A stretch of DNA of 64,000 bases from an uncultured Treponema sp. (GTDB taxonomy: Bacteria > Spirochaetota > Spirochaetia > Treponematales > Treponemataceae), in NCBI GenBank assembly GCA_947165895.1, contig CAMVCB010000004.1, positions 310,001 to 374,000 on the forward strand. Direction: 5' to 3'. The notes beneath the pieces were generated by a model. That model was not told where the DNA came from. It did no database searches and saw only the letters and a program-made list of their open reading frames with translations. The position numbers and the translations under genes were made by a program. Shown here piece after piece: positions 34,256-42,677 of the stretch; position 1 is the first letter of the stretch; each line of letters opens with the position of its first letter.

Positions 34256-36343
34256 ATGGAAAATACGATTGATATCTGGGCAGAAGAAGTTGCATCCCTT
34301 CCCGACAAAGAGTTTTTCAATATCATGCGGCTCTATCTTGGAAAAATCAAAACTCCATATAACAAGCAGCGCCTTGTTTCCCAGCTGGCAAGCTTTCTTA
34401 AAACTCCGGAAAATATCAAAAATATTCTTTCATTCCTTGATGATTTTGACTGCGAGATTTTGTGTGCGGTTCGCTTTATCCAGAATTTGACGCAGGAAAA
34501 TCTTGTTCAGTTTTTTTCTGATTCTTACAAGCTTCCTTTGATTTATGCCCGCCTTGCAAATCTTCAGGAGCGCCTTTTAATTTATACGGTAAAAAATCAG
34601 GATGAAAAAACAATCTTCCTTATTAATCCGATTTTACTTCCTTATCTTGAAAAAAAATTATCGATAGAAAAACTGCTGCCAGAACCTGTCCTTGTACAGA
34701 AAAATTTTGATGATATTTTCATTCTTTCGCAGAATTTTCTTCTGTCTTTTGTATCAGCCTTAAAAAATTATAATTTTTCACTCAAATCAGACGGCTTGCT
34801 TAAAAAGAACAGCCTGAATGCGCTGGAAGCAATTTTTCCAGGCAAGGCAGAATGCCTTCAGCTGCTTGTAAATGCCTTTATAAATCTTTCTCTTTTACGG
34901 GAAGGAAAAAAATCCCTGGAAATTGATGATGAAAAGCTGGCACTTTTTGCAGGACTTGATGAGATTTTTCAATATGCTCTTTTATGTGCAGCTTCCTGTT
35001 CAAGATTCAGCCGTGACGGACTAAAAAAGGAAGCCCAGCTGCTTTTAGACTGTCTGGCATCTGTGCCGGAATCAGGTTTTACCAGAAAATCTCTTCTGCG
35101 GCTTTCCTTTATGCTGGGGGCAAAAACAGAGGATGGAAGTGCCGTTGCAAAAAACAGCCGTTTTTCTCAGATTCTTGCGGCTGCCCGTTCAAAAGAAAAT
35201 TACGATGCCTTCCAGAACGTTAATATTCTTGACCGCATGATAGATTCTGCTGCCTGCTTCGGCCTGATTCAGAAAAGTGGAAGTGATGAAAAAGGGGAAG
35301 CTGTTTATCTTGCCGGAAAAATTGAGAACAACAGTCATCCTGAAATCAAGCCTGTAAATATTGAATCGACATTTGCCGTATCACTTATGCCCGGCCTCCC
35401 GCTTTCTCAGAGCCTGGTGCTTGCTGATTTTCTGAAAATCCGCCAGTCAGGTCTTGTCTGCCAGTTTGAGCTTACAAAAGAATCTGCCGCAAACGCTTTT
35501 GACAAGGGGATGAACGCTCAGACAATTTTTGAAATCCTGGAAAAATTCAGTCTTTATGAAGTTCCTCAAAACCTGAAAATCAACGTTCTTGAGTGGTATA
35601 ATTCATTTTCTTCTATAATACTCTACAAGGGCTTTGTCCTTAAGGTGATTTCTGAAAATATTCCTTTTGTTGAAAACAATCCGAAAATCCAGAAGTATGT
35701 TCAGGAAAAGCTTGCTGACGGAATCTATCTTTTAAATCTTCCTCTGGATGCGGATCCACAGCCTTTCCTTGCTGAATGCGGTTTGACTTCAGTCGGAAGC
35801 GTAAAAACTCCTGCCCAAAAGCATGAAGTTCTTGCCTTTCCGCTTTTGCGAAGCGGCCGTAAGTTTGATTTTAAGAAGACAGGTGGCGCTGGCGGTCAGT
35901 CAGAAATTAATCAGGGGGACGGGACTTCTTTATCGTCAGTTTCTGCTTCAAGTCTTATCGAAAGTTTTATAAAGCGTCTTGCCAGCCTTGAACTGGATAA
36001 AAATCAGAAGGAAGGCCTGAAAAACAGGATTATGAATAAGCTGATTATTACAGAAAGTCAGCTTTCTTCTGAGGCTGTCCGCACAGAAATCCTTGAGGCT
36101 GAAGGAATGGATTTTTCCGGCAAGCTTCATCTGATTGATGCTGCCCAGAAGGATGGCGATCTCCTTGAAATACAAATGCCCAATGCGGATGGAACAAAAG
36201 GCTATCAGACTATTATAGGAAAACCGGAAGCTTTAGTCCGCTCTCCTACAGATGCCCTGCTTGGACTTATTCTGGAACCGGAAAAAGAGCTTATTCAGCT
36301 TTACGTAAGCCGCATGACTCATGTCCGCCGCCTGCATTTTTAA
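34256..36343 (+). CDS. Helicase-associated protein (XPB N-terminal/Helicase_C_3-like), partner of XPB
   Basis: 695 residues, mostly helical, no Walker motifs. DFLKIRQSGLVCQFELTKESAANAFDKG with IFEILEKFSLYEVPQNLKINVLEWY, and the EKLLPEPVLVQKNFDDIFIL region, resemble the Helicase_C_3 domain that in mycobacteria is encoded next to the XPB gene. This is recalled family knowledge plus context, not an alignment. Repeated winged-helix-like units in the first 350 residues are likely. GAGGAATTTAAG precedes the ATG. Transcription ends at the hairpin at 36344. Possibly loads or regulates the helicase. Confidence 0.72.
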   Translation: MENTIDIWAEEVASLPDKEFFNIMRLYLGKIKTPYNKQRLVSQLASFLKTPENIKNILSFLDDFDCEILCAVRFIQNLTQENLVQFFSDSYKLPLIYARLANLQERLLIYTVKNQDEKTIFLINPILLPYLEKKLSIEKLLPEPVLVQKNFDDIFILSQNFLLSFVSALKNYNFSLKSDGLLKKNSLNALEAIFPGKAECLQLLVNAFINLSLLREGKKSLEIDDEKLALFAGLDEIFQYALLCAASCSRFSRDGLKKEAQLLLDCLASVPESGFTRKSLLRLSFMLGAKTEDGSAVAKNSRFSQILAAARSKENYDAFQNVNILDRMIDSAACFGLIQKSGSDEKGEAVYLAGKIENNSHPEIKPVNIESTFAVSLMPGLPLSQSLVLADFLKIRQSGLVCQFELTKESAANAFDKGMNAQTIFEILEKFSLYEVPQNLKINVLEWYNSFSSIILYKGFVLKVISENIPFVENNPKIQKYVQEKLADGIYLLNLPLDADPQPFLAECGLTSVGSVKTPAQKHEVLAFPLLRSGRKFDFKKTGGAGGQSEINQGDGTSLSSVSASSLIESFIKRLASLELDKNQKEGLKNRIMNKLIITESQLSSEAVRTEILEAEGMDFSGKLHLIDAAQKDGDLLEIQMPNADGTKGYQTIIGKPEALVRSPTDALLGLILEPEKELIQLYVSRMTHVRRLHF

Positions 36344-36375
36344 CCTGACTTGCGGGATTTTAAGTCAGGATTTTT
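36344..36375 (+). terminator. Terminator after the XPB partner gene
   Basis: CCTGACTT / AAGTCAGG (8 bp, 10-nt loop) followed by ATTTTT, immediately after the stop codon. Confidence 0.8.
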
Positions 36376-36380
36376 AAACT

Positions 36381-36409
36381 TTGCTATATTTGATTTTTGC
36401 CCTTATAAT
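36381..36409 (+). promoter_or_regulatory. Promoter of the diguanylate cyclase gene, leaderless type
   Basis: TTGCTA (36381-36386), 17-nt spacer, TATAAT (36404-36409), 8 nt before the ATG at 36418; no Shine-Dalgarno sequence. Confidence 0.7.
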
Positions 36410-36417
36410 CAGATTAT

Positions 36418-37980
36418 ATGGGAAAAAAATCAGAAAGCCTCCTTTTTAAATTTGCCGTTATTTTCTTTGTTTTTACGATTTTGACGCTTTTTATGGCAGG
36501 TTTTGTAACTTATAAAAGCCAGAGTGCCGCCTACAAGCTTGAACGTGAAGAATCAATTCAGCAGGTTGCCTCCTACCTTGAAGAGGTTTTGACTGCCGAC
36601 GGCAATGATTTTGCCTATTATCAGAAATATTTTCTTGCCCATAAAGACACCCTCAAGGTTCCTCACGGCTTTACTGCCTATGATGTTCAGATTGCCCGTG
36701 AAAAATATGAGGAGCTTTTTAGCCAGCAGTATCCGGGGAAAATTATCGGGTGCAATATTTCTTTTGATGAGCTTTCAGATGAAGTTAAAGAGGCCTATAC
36801 GGTTTATAAGCATGAATATTATCTGAATCATTTTGAACAGGCCAGAATCCGTTTTAATCTTGCCTACACAGAATACATCGTTCCTGAATCCAGAACAAAT
36901 GAAGTTATGTATGTTCTGGATGCCATGCGTGATGAGCGGCTTGTTGACGGAAAAAAATACATTGAGCTTGGAATTACCGTTACCCATAAGCCTGAGGAAC
37001 ATTCGCGCGAGTGGGAAGCCTGGAATACAGGGCTTCGGCCTTCCGGTTTTGACACCTTTCATAATGAATATGGAAACGATTATGCCTGGTACAGTCCTGT
37101 TTTCATAAACGGAATTAAGCTTGGTCTTATTGGTGTTGAAGTTGATATTGCCGACGTAAACTATAAAATCCTGCATAACACAATCTGGCAGATGTTTAAC
37201 ATAGGACTGATTCTTGTAATTGCCGTCATTATGGTGCTTTTTTACATTTACAAGAGATATATTTCAAAGCTTTATCGTCTGAAGGAAAGTGTAAAGCTTT
37301 ATTCTCAGGGAAAAAATGCCGGTGTTGTAACTGATATCGAAAAAAATGCAAAGGGTAAGGATGAAATTTCCATACTCGCAATGCAGGTTTCTTCGATGAT
37401 TCTGGAGCTGGAAAACTATATGCGCAATCTTCTGGAAACTGCAAAGGAGCTGCGTGATACCCAGCAGAAGGCTGATGCGATGAATGAGCTTGCAATTAAG
37501 GATGCCCTCACAGGTATCAGAAATAAAACTGCCTATGATACAGAGGTTCAGGCTTTGGACTGGCAGATTGGTCAGGGAAATGCAGAATTTTCTATTGCGA
37601 TGATAGATCTGAACTACCTGAAAAAGATTAATGATACCTTTGGTCATGAGCAGGGAAATATTGCAATCAAAAAGCTCTGCTATATTGTCTGCCATACCTT
37701 CACTCATTCGCCGGTTTTCCGAATTGGCGGTGATGAATTTGTTACAATCCTAAAAAATGATGATTATAAGAACCGCGTAAATCTGGTTGAAGTCTTTAAC
37801 AGAAGCCTGGCTGAGCTTGCAAAGGATGATAAGCTTGAAGTTTGGGAAAAAGTTTCGGCTGCTATCGGTATTGCTGATTTTGACATGAAAATTGATGCTA
37901 ATGTTGCCAATGTATTTGCACGTGCAGATAAGGCAATGTATCAGCATAAAAAAGAGATGAAGGCTGTAAGGGAAAGTTAG
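36418..37980 (+). CDS. Membrane-bound diguanylate cyclase (GGDEF)
   Basis: 520 residues. A membrane helix (~10-28), a ~230-residue extracytoplasmic sensor region rich in Tyr and acidic residues (dCache/CHASE-like but not assignable), a second helix (~262-283), a HAMP-like/coiled-coil linker, then a GGDEF domain from ~365 (AIKDALTGIRNKTAYD, MIDLNYLKKINDTFGHEQG, FRIGGDEFVTIL). It should make c-di-GMP at the inner membrane in response to a periplasmic signal. The RxxD inhibitory site before GGDEF is absent (sequence there is THSPVFRI), so product feedback is not expected at that site. The stop overlaps the nrdG stop by 4 nt. Confidence 0.93.
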   Translation: MGKKSESLLFKFAVIFFVFTILTLFMAGFVTYKSQSAAYKLEREESIQQVASYLEEVLTADGNDFAYYQKYFLAHKDTLKVPHGFTAYDVQIAREKYEELFSQQYPGKIIGCNISFDELSDEVKEAYTVYKHEYYLNHFEQARIRFNLAYTEYIVPESRTNEVMYVLDAMRDERLVDGKKYIELGITVTHKPEEHSREWEAWNTGLRPSGFDTFHNEYGNDYAWYSPVFINGIKLGLIGVEVDIADVNYKILHNTIWQMFNIGLILVIAVIMVLFYIYKRYISKLYRLKESVKLYSQGKNAGVVTDIEKNAKGKDEISILAMQVSSMILELENYMRNLLETAKELRDTQQKADAMNELAIKDALTGIRNKTAYDTEVQALDWQIGQGNAEFSIAMIDLNYLKKINDTFGHEQGNIAIKKLCYIVCHTFTHSPVFRIGGDEFVTILKNDDYKNRVNLVEVFNRSLAELAKDDKLEVWEKVSAAIGIADFDMKIDANVANVFARADKAMYQHKKEMKAVRES

Positions 37981-38474
37981 CTCTTTCTGATTTCTGCCAG
38001 TCTTAAAATCCTCTGGTTTTCTGAACCCCGGAATTCGAGCATAAGGTTTTTCTTTTCTTCGATAAAGGGGCCGTCTACCAGCACATCGATGCAGTCAAGC
38101 ATGCGGTCGGTGTATTCAGTGTGCTTTCTCTGTCCTTTCTGTAAATCTTTGTCGTAAATGTAGCCGGTCCAGCACCAGATGTTTTTCTGAGGGTAGCTTT
38201 GTTTGATTTTTTCAAGGAAGGGAGCAAGAACTGCCTGATTTTCTTCTTCAAAAGGCTCGCCGCCAAGAAGAGAAAGTCCCGCAATATATTCAGGTTCAAG
38301 TGCCTTTATGATTTCATCTTCTGTTTCAGCTGAAAAAACATTTCCAAAGTGAAAATTCCAGGTTTCCGGCTGAAAACAGCCCTTGCAGGCATTTCGGCAA
38401 CCGCTTACAAAAAGGGAAACGCGAACGCCTTCGCCGTCTGCCACATCAAACTTTTTTATTGCTCCGTAATTCAT
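37977..38474 (-). CDS. nrdG: Anaerobic ribonucleotide reductase activating protein
   Basis: 165 residues. Radical-SAM activase that makes the glycyl radical on NrdD. Cluster motif CRNACKGC (CX3CX2C) at ~26-33, GEGVRVSLFVSGC before it, and SLLGGEPFEEENQ after it. Its partner nrdD is ~8 kb away (46518-48680), although the two are usually adjacent; the island lies between. A truncated second copy of this gene's 5' end sits at 40557-40709. Upstream on the same strand is the TSCPD gene. Confidence 0.94.
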   Translation of the reverse strand: MNYGAIKKFDVADGEGVRVSLFVSGCRNACKGCFQPETWNFHFGNVFSAETEDEIIKALEPEYIAGLSLLGGEPFEEENQAVLAPFLEKIKQSYPQKNIWCWTGYIYDKDLQKGQRKHTEYTDRMLDCIDVLVDGPFIEEKKNLMLEFRGSENQRILRLAEIRKS

Positions 38475-38543
38475 AAAAGTATTATCGGAGCTTTTGCGGG
38501 AAAAATTAATGCAGGGTCTGCTGTCTTCCCTGACGGAGCTGGT

Positions 38544-38786
38544 CTAGCTTAATACCGCCTTTGCCAGCTGGTCGGCGCAGCTGGTGCTTTTAAAGCCGCA
38601 GGTATTTCCGGCAAGCTTTGCGGCAATTTCTTCAGCCTTCATTCCGTTTACCAGTCTGGAAATTGCCTTTAAGTTTCCGTTGCAGCCGCCGTCAAAGCTT
38701 ATGTTTGTTATTGTTCCGTCCTCGCTGCGGGTAAAGTGAATTGCCCGCGCGCAGGTACCGTGAGTTTTATATGTGATTTCTTCCAT
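38544..38786 (-). CDS. TSCPD-domain protein (TIGR03905-like)
   Basis: 80 residues: THGTCARAIHF, FDGGCNGNLKAISRLVNGM, CGFKSTSCADQLAKAV, the cysteine-rich TSCPD signature that also forms the C-terminus of some vitamin-B12-dependent ribonucleotide reductases. Stand-alone small members commonly occur near nucleotide-reductase genes, as here (70 nt before nrdG). Function not established; metal or nucleotide-binding accessory is plausible. Confidence 0.85.
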   Translation of the reverse strand: MEEITYKTHGTCARAIHFTRSEDGTITNISFDGGCNGNLKAISRLVNGMKAEEIAAKLAGNTCGFKSTSCADQLAKAVLS

Positions 38787-38821
38787 AGTGGATTAAATAT
38801 AGAAGAAATTACTGAGAAAAT

Positions 38822-40207
38822 CTATTTGTTTTTAATGTATCGAACGTTTTTTCCCTTGCCGACTTTGCGGATTTTGCCTTCCTCAAGAAGCTGGCGTAAA
38901 ATTAAGACTGCATTCGGTTGCGAGGTGTTCAGACGGTCCTCTATATCTTTGCGCGAAACAAACTGCTGACGGTTGAAGAGGGACTTTAAAGCTTCTTCGC
39001 GGATAGCTGATTTTGAAGTAGCGTAAAGGGGAGTTTGTTCGTTTACAGGAAAGCTGCCTGTATGAGCATTATGGTTATTTGCATATGAAGCAGGTTGCAA
39101 AGATCCTCCGTTTTGTTCCAAAGGAAAATTTACGTTTGGAAGAGTTACCTTAAATGCGTGACTTGAAACTTCAAATTTTGGTTTTACCTGACAGTTTGCA
39201 TAACATTCCTTGATTTTTAGGATTCCGGTTCCATAGGCTTCTATGAGCTTTAATCTGTAAAAAATGTTTGCAAGCTTTGGATTTCTAGCAACAGAAACTC
39301 CAAGCATTATATCATCGTAAGAAATTTGAGGCACAAGCCCTCCGACAGAAATGAATTCTATGCGGTCATCAAAAATGCTGATTAAAGCAGGACTTATAAC
39401 TGCGTAATCGCGGTGAACAATGGTGTTTAAAAGGGCTTCGCGAAGGGCTTCGTCGGGGTAATCTTTTTGTTCTACCCGTTCAAGACCGTGTATTTCTGCG
39501 CGGGTCCTGTTTACCATATTCAGAAGGGTGAATGCGTCATCAAGCTGTTTTAGAACTGAGCCTGAATATTCCTTTCGGTCTTTGAAAAGCGTTTTGCTGC
39601 TTCCCTGAAAAATTGCGGCTTTTATTATGTGGGGACACTGGTCTGAAAGAAGCAGCCCAAGATTTGAGAAGGTTCCATCTGAACCGATTATTCCAAGAGA
39701 TTTTTTTTGAGAGTCTCCGAAGTCTATGTTACGGCTTGCGAACTGAGCTTCTGCCAGAGAGAAGGTTAATTCCTGTGTTAAAGAGCGTTCGTTTTCATAT
39801 ACGAATCCGCTTGCTTCTTTTATCATTGAAAGAATTGCACTTTCGCTTGCAGGAACTGTTGAGGCGCCCTGTCGTATAAAAACACCTTCTGGTCGTATGC
39901 CTTTTGATTTAAGGTAGTAAGGGCGAGAAGTTCCGCATTGAACGGTAAGGCGGATGTAAGATTTGCCGTCGGAAAGAAGTGATTCGCATTTTGTAAAAAG
40001 AGTTATATCAGGGCTGATTGAATCGCGGATTGCATTAGTAATTTTGAGCATGGTTTCATCGGTGTCCTGAATGCCGCATACCGAGCCATCATCTTCTATA
40101 CCAAAAAACAATTCGCCGCCGTCGCTGTTTGCAAATGCGATTACAGATTTTTTGAAGTCTTCTACATATTCCCGTTTGAATTCGGTATGTAAACCTTCGC
40201 TTTTCAT
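38822..40207 (-). CDS. AlbA_2/DUF4062-type ATP-binding transcriptional regulator with C-terminal winged helix
   Basis: 461 residues. N-terminal AlbA_2 domain (LHTEFKREYVEDFKKSVIAFAN, GGELFFGIEDDGSVCGI), a middle HATPase_c_4-like part (ALREALLNTIVHRDYAV, GTGILKIKECYANC), and a C-terminal winged-helix (FVSRKDIEDRLNTSQPNAVLILRQLLEEGKIRKVGKGKNVRY read in parts). These proteins are common in accessory regions, and the molecular role is poorly known, probably DNA-binding control. GGAGG precedes the ATG. It is the first gene of the variable region on this side. A repeated ATTAGAA motif lies in its promoter. Confidence 0.85.
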   Translation of the reverse strand: MKSEGLHTEFKREYVEDFKKSVIAFANSDGGELFFGIEDDGSVCGIQDTDETMLKITNAIRDSISPDITLFTKCESLLSDGKSYIRLTVQCGTSRPYYLKSKGIRPEGVFIRQGASTVPASESAILSMIKEASGFVYENERSLTQELTFSLAEAQFASRNIDFGDSQKKSLGIIGSDGTFSNLGLLLSDQCPHIIKAAIFQGSSKTLFKDRKEYSGSVLKQLDDAFTLLNMVNRTRAEIHGLERVEQKDYPDEALREALLNTIVHRDYAVISPALISIFDDRIEFISVGGLVPQISYDDIMLGVSVARNPKLANIFYRLKLIEAYGTGILKIKECYANCQVKPKFEVSSHAFKVTLPNVNFPLEQNGGSLQPASYANNHNAHTGSFPVNEQTPLYATSKSAIREEALKSLFNRQQFVSRKDIEDRLNTSQPNAVLILRQLLEEGKIRKVGKGKNVRYIKNK

Positions 40208-40217
40208 ACATCCTCCT

Positions 40218-40280
40218 TTCTAATAGTACACTGATAATTATTTTAATAATATTATTAGAATGTGTCAAATTTTATTAGAA
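40218..40280 (-). promoter_or_regulatory. Candidate operator region of the AlbA_2 gene
   Basis: TTCTAATA (40218-40225) is inverted as TATTAGAA (40253-40260), and TTATTAGAA occurs again ending at 40280. Spacing suits autoregulation; unproven. Confidence 0.35.
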
Positions 40281-40444
40281 AGAAGGAGGAGTTATTTTGA
40301 ATGTAATTATTTTATAAAGTAACTTGCAGTTGAAACTCTAACTTGGATTTCTTTATCAAATTAATATAACAGTTGATTGGCGTACGATAAACATTTTGGG
40401 AAACTTCCTGTATGATCATGAAGAGAGATAGAGATCAAAGCTAT

Positions 40445-40536
40445 TTATTCAATCATTAGTTTTATATTATTAATTACAGAGTTGATTTCTTCTTCCGTCG
40501 CTTTTTCTATAAAATCGCAATTTCTTTGTGTCTAAT
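40445..40536 (-). pseudogene. C-terminal gene remnant
   Basis: A minus-strand frame ends in NCDFIEKATEEEINSVIN then NIKLMIE and a TAA at 40447-40445, with helical, protein-like composition. A TAG occurs five codons before NCD in the same frame and no start exists. It lies 20 nt after the truncated nrdG copy, in a 540-nt stretch with no intact gene. Family unknown. Confidence 0.35.
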
Positions 40537-40556
40537 CAAGATTTTTATCTGATCAC

Positions 40557-40709
40557 TTAAAATACAGCCAAAGGTTCTCCAAAATGAAAATTCCAGGTCT
40601 CAGGCTGAAAGCAGCCCTTGCAGGCGTTACGGCATCCGCTTACAAAAAGCGAAACACGCACGCCTTCACCGTCTGCGACATCGAACTTTTTAATGGCTCC
40701 GTAATTCAT
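40557..40709 (-). pseudogene. Truncated nrdG copy (5' 44 codons)
   Basis: The minus-strand frame from ATG (40709) encodes 44 residues identical to the N-terminus of NrdG at 37977-38474, through the cluster motif CRNACKGC and QPETWNFHFG, then six unrelated residues (EPLAVF) and TAA. The DNA differs from nrdG at 15 positions over those 44 codons, all synonymous by my hand alignment. The rest of the gene is missing, so it cannot be an active radical-SAM enzyme. Confidence 0.88.
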
Positions 40710-40746
40710 AAGGATAGTATAGCAGATGTGACGATGATGGGGTAGT

Positions 40747-41640
40747 TTAATATCGTTGAATAAATTTCAGTTGTTTTTCATCTTTATAATCAATCATCTT
40801 GCAAAAATCAGCAACAGAAATATATTTGATGTCAAAATCACAACCGGTATGTTCCTTAAATATATTGATTACAGGCTGCATCTGCTCATGGAAATATTCA
40901 AATTCCAAATGTTCCAAGGCAAGCTGGTGAGTGTAACGTTTTCTTGCTTTTTCCGGGATTTCTTCTGCTGGAAGCTCCCATACAACATTTAAAAGAAGTG
41001 CCTTTTTACCAGCGATTTTCTTTTCTCGTAAATAATTGTAAATAGCCAGTGTGTGGCGGAACATCTGAACACTGTCGTATTGTGAGCAGCTGATTCTTTT
41101 TCCGGCGCTTTCAAAAATTGGAAAAGTCGATTTGTCAAAATAAAATTTCTCTTCCAGATATGCGTTCTTTAATTCATGTCGAGTCCAGTTCTCAATCCAT
41201 TCCATACATTTTGCTTCAATAAAAATTTCATTATTTTCATTATGAAGATATGCATCCAGATTTGCCCGAGTCGGATTTTCTTTGTAGCGGTAAGTTATTG
41301 TTTCATGTTTTAATTCATATTCTTTTTTATAGATTCCGGCAGGAATAATTGCGTTCTCCTTAAATATTACGTCATTGTTTCCAAGCAGATTGTAAATCAT
41401 TGCTGACGATGAGCGAACAGCAGACATATTCGCTTTTTTAGTTTTATCTTTTTTGCCTAATTCATCGCCATCACCGTCAAGATAGTTTTTCTTTGTCTCT
41501 TCTGACATAGGTTCAAAAAAGTTTTTTTCAAGATTTTTCAGACAGAATTCGTCATTTTCAATAAAGTCTGATTCGCTGATAAAACCTGTCTGCAAAAATC
41601 TCTTTTTTAATAAATCACAAAAATAATCCAAATAAATCAT
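40747..41640 (-). CDS. PD-(D/E)XK nuclease-like protein, possible restriction endonuclease
   Basis: 297 residues. SAVRSSSAMIYNLLGNND, then RANLDAYL (Asp129) and IFIEAKCMEW (Glu142, Lys144) fit a PD-(D/E)XK active site. The SSSAMIYN helix before it recalls the PGN_0703-type putative restriction endonucleases, though I cannot confirm the family. No methyltransferase gene is near. It starts 11 nt after the WYL regulator and is surely co-transcribed with it; the GGAGGA before the ATG is good. AT-rich relative to flanking core genes. Possible roles: defence nuclease or other DNA-end-processing enzyme. Confidence 0.6.
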   Translation of the reverse strand: MIYLDYFCDLLKKRFLQTGFISESDFIENDEFCLKNLEKNFFEPMSEETKKNYLDGDGDELGKKDKTKKANMSAVRSSSAMIYNLLGNNDVIFKENAIIPAGIYKKEYELKHETITYRYKENPTRANLDAYLHNENNEIFIEAKCMEWIENWTRHELKNAYLEEKFYFDKSTFPIFESAGKRISCSQYDSVQMFRHTLAIYNYLREKKIAGKKALLLNVVWELPAEEIPEKARKRYTHQLALEHLEFEYFHEQMQPVINIFKEHTGCDFDIKYISVADFCKMIDYKDEKQLKFIQRY

Positions 41641-41651
41641 AAATCCTCCTG

Positions 41652-42677
41652 CTATTCACTTTTTCCGCTGTCTAGTTTTTTCATTGTTTCATAAGTTCCC
41701 TGTACCCGTTTCTTCCATTCCTCAACAAGTTCCGGCGGTTCTATAGGATAGGCTTCCGGACTCCACTGCATTATCCAGTTCAAAATAGGCTTTGACTGAT
41801 TGCTTAGAAAAGTCATTTCAATTCCACCGTTTTTTTCATCAGCAGTGATAACCTGATTTTTTGCCCAGATTTTGTCCTGCACAAAATTAGCTGCATATCC
41901 TGAAAAATGAATCTTATAAGTTTGTGTTTTTTCATCGGTATAGCAACCGAAAGTTCCGCTTACTGTATCTCTATAATCAAAATCACGGGGAAGTTCAAAA
42001 AATTCTTGCTTTCCTTCGTGGAAGGTTATGTTCTTTATGTTTGAAAGTGCAAAAAGACGTTTTTTATTTTTTGCTGCCTTGTCGCGAATATTCAAAGTAT
42101 AATCAAAGCCGTATAGGTTCCAGTTTCCTGCATCAAAAATCAACTGATAGGGCTGAACTGTGTGTTTGTGATATTCTCCATTTTTAGATTTTCTGGCGCG
42201 ATATTCAAATGAAATGTTGCGATTTTCTGAGATTGCCTTACGCAAAGTAAGCCAGAGCTCAAGTGAAAATTGAGCCATTGGTTGGCCCATAAAAATTATA
42301 CGGTCTGAAAGGTCATGTTTTGAATGATGTAAGTTATGACACCCTAATGCTTCATAATAAAAAGGCGTGCCGTCAAAAGATTCAATTAGATTCTGAGTGA
42401 GTTTGTGAGCTGTTTCTTGTAACTTACTGGCTTCTGCTTCTTCCCAGGTTTTCTCTGGATAGCAGTAGGTATTACCGTTGATACGCTCCCAGTTTCCTAC
42501 AATTTCTTTAAGACTGAGTAAATCACGAGAAACTGTTGCATGGCTTGCACTATATCCATGCTGACGCAAAATTTGCTGCAATTCTTCAAGTGTTTTTCCG
42601 CCTTGATTAATTGCGCGATCGATAATATTAATTCTACTCATCGCGGTTTGTTGTCTGGCAAAACGTCCTCTTCTCAT
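41652..42677 (-). CDS. WYL-domain transcriptional regulator
   Basis: 341 residues. N-terminal helix-turn-helix (~17-60: TLEELQQILRQHGYSASHATVSRDL), strikingly like the ArgR-type winged helix; a central WYL domain (~150-230: ISFEYRARKSKNG, VQPYQLIFDAGNWNLYGFDY) and a C-terminal WCX-like part (FVQDKIWAKNQVI...NWIMQWSPEA). WYL proteins bind nucleotide or nucleic-acid ligands and often control phage-defence genes. The ATG at 42677 overlaps the upstream stop (ATGA) and follows GCGAGG. A palindrome and -10 box just upstream (42712-42728) suggest it also has its own, perhaps autoregulated, promoter. Confidence 0.88.
   Translation of the reverse strand: MRRGRFARQQTAMSRINIIDRAINQGGKTLEELQQILRQHGYSASHATVSRDLLSLKEIVGNWERINGNTYCYPEKTWEEAEASKLQETAHKLTQNLIESFDGTPFYYEALGCHNLHHSKHDLSDRIIFMGQPMAQFSLELWLTLRKAISENRNISFEYRARKSKNGEYHKHTVQPYQLIFDAGNWNLYGFDYTLNIRDKAAKNKKRLFALSNIKNITFHEGKQEFFELPRDFDYRDTVSGTFGCYTDEKTQTYKIHFSGYAANFVQDKIWAKNQVITADEKNGGIEMTFLSNQSKPILNWIMQWSPEAYPIEPPELVEEWKKRVQGTYETMKKLDSGKSE

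Noticed and set aside
40557..40709. Functional short nrdG
   Set aside because: It keeps the cluster cysteines but lacks the SAM-binding and remaining barrel segments and ends in unrelated residues.
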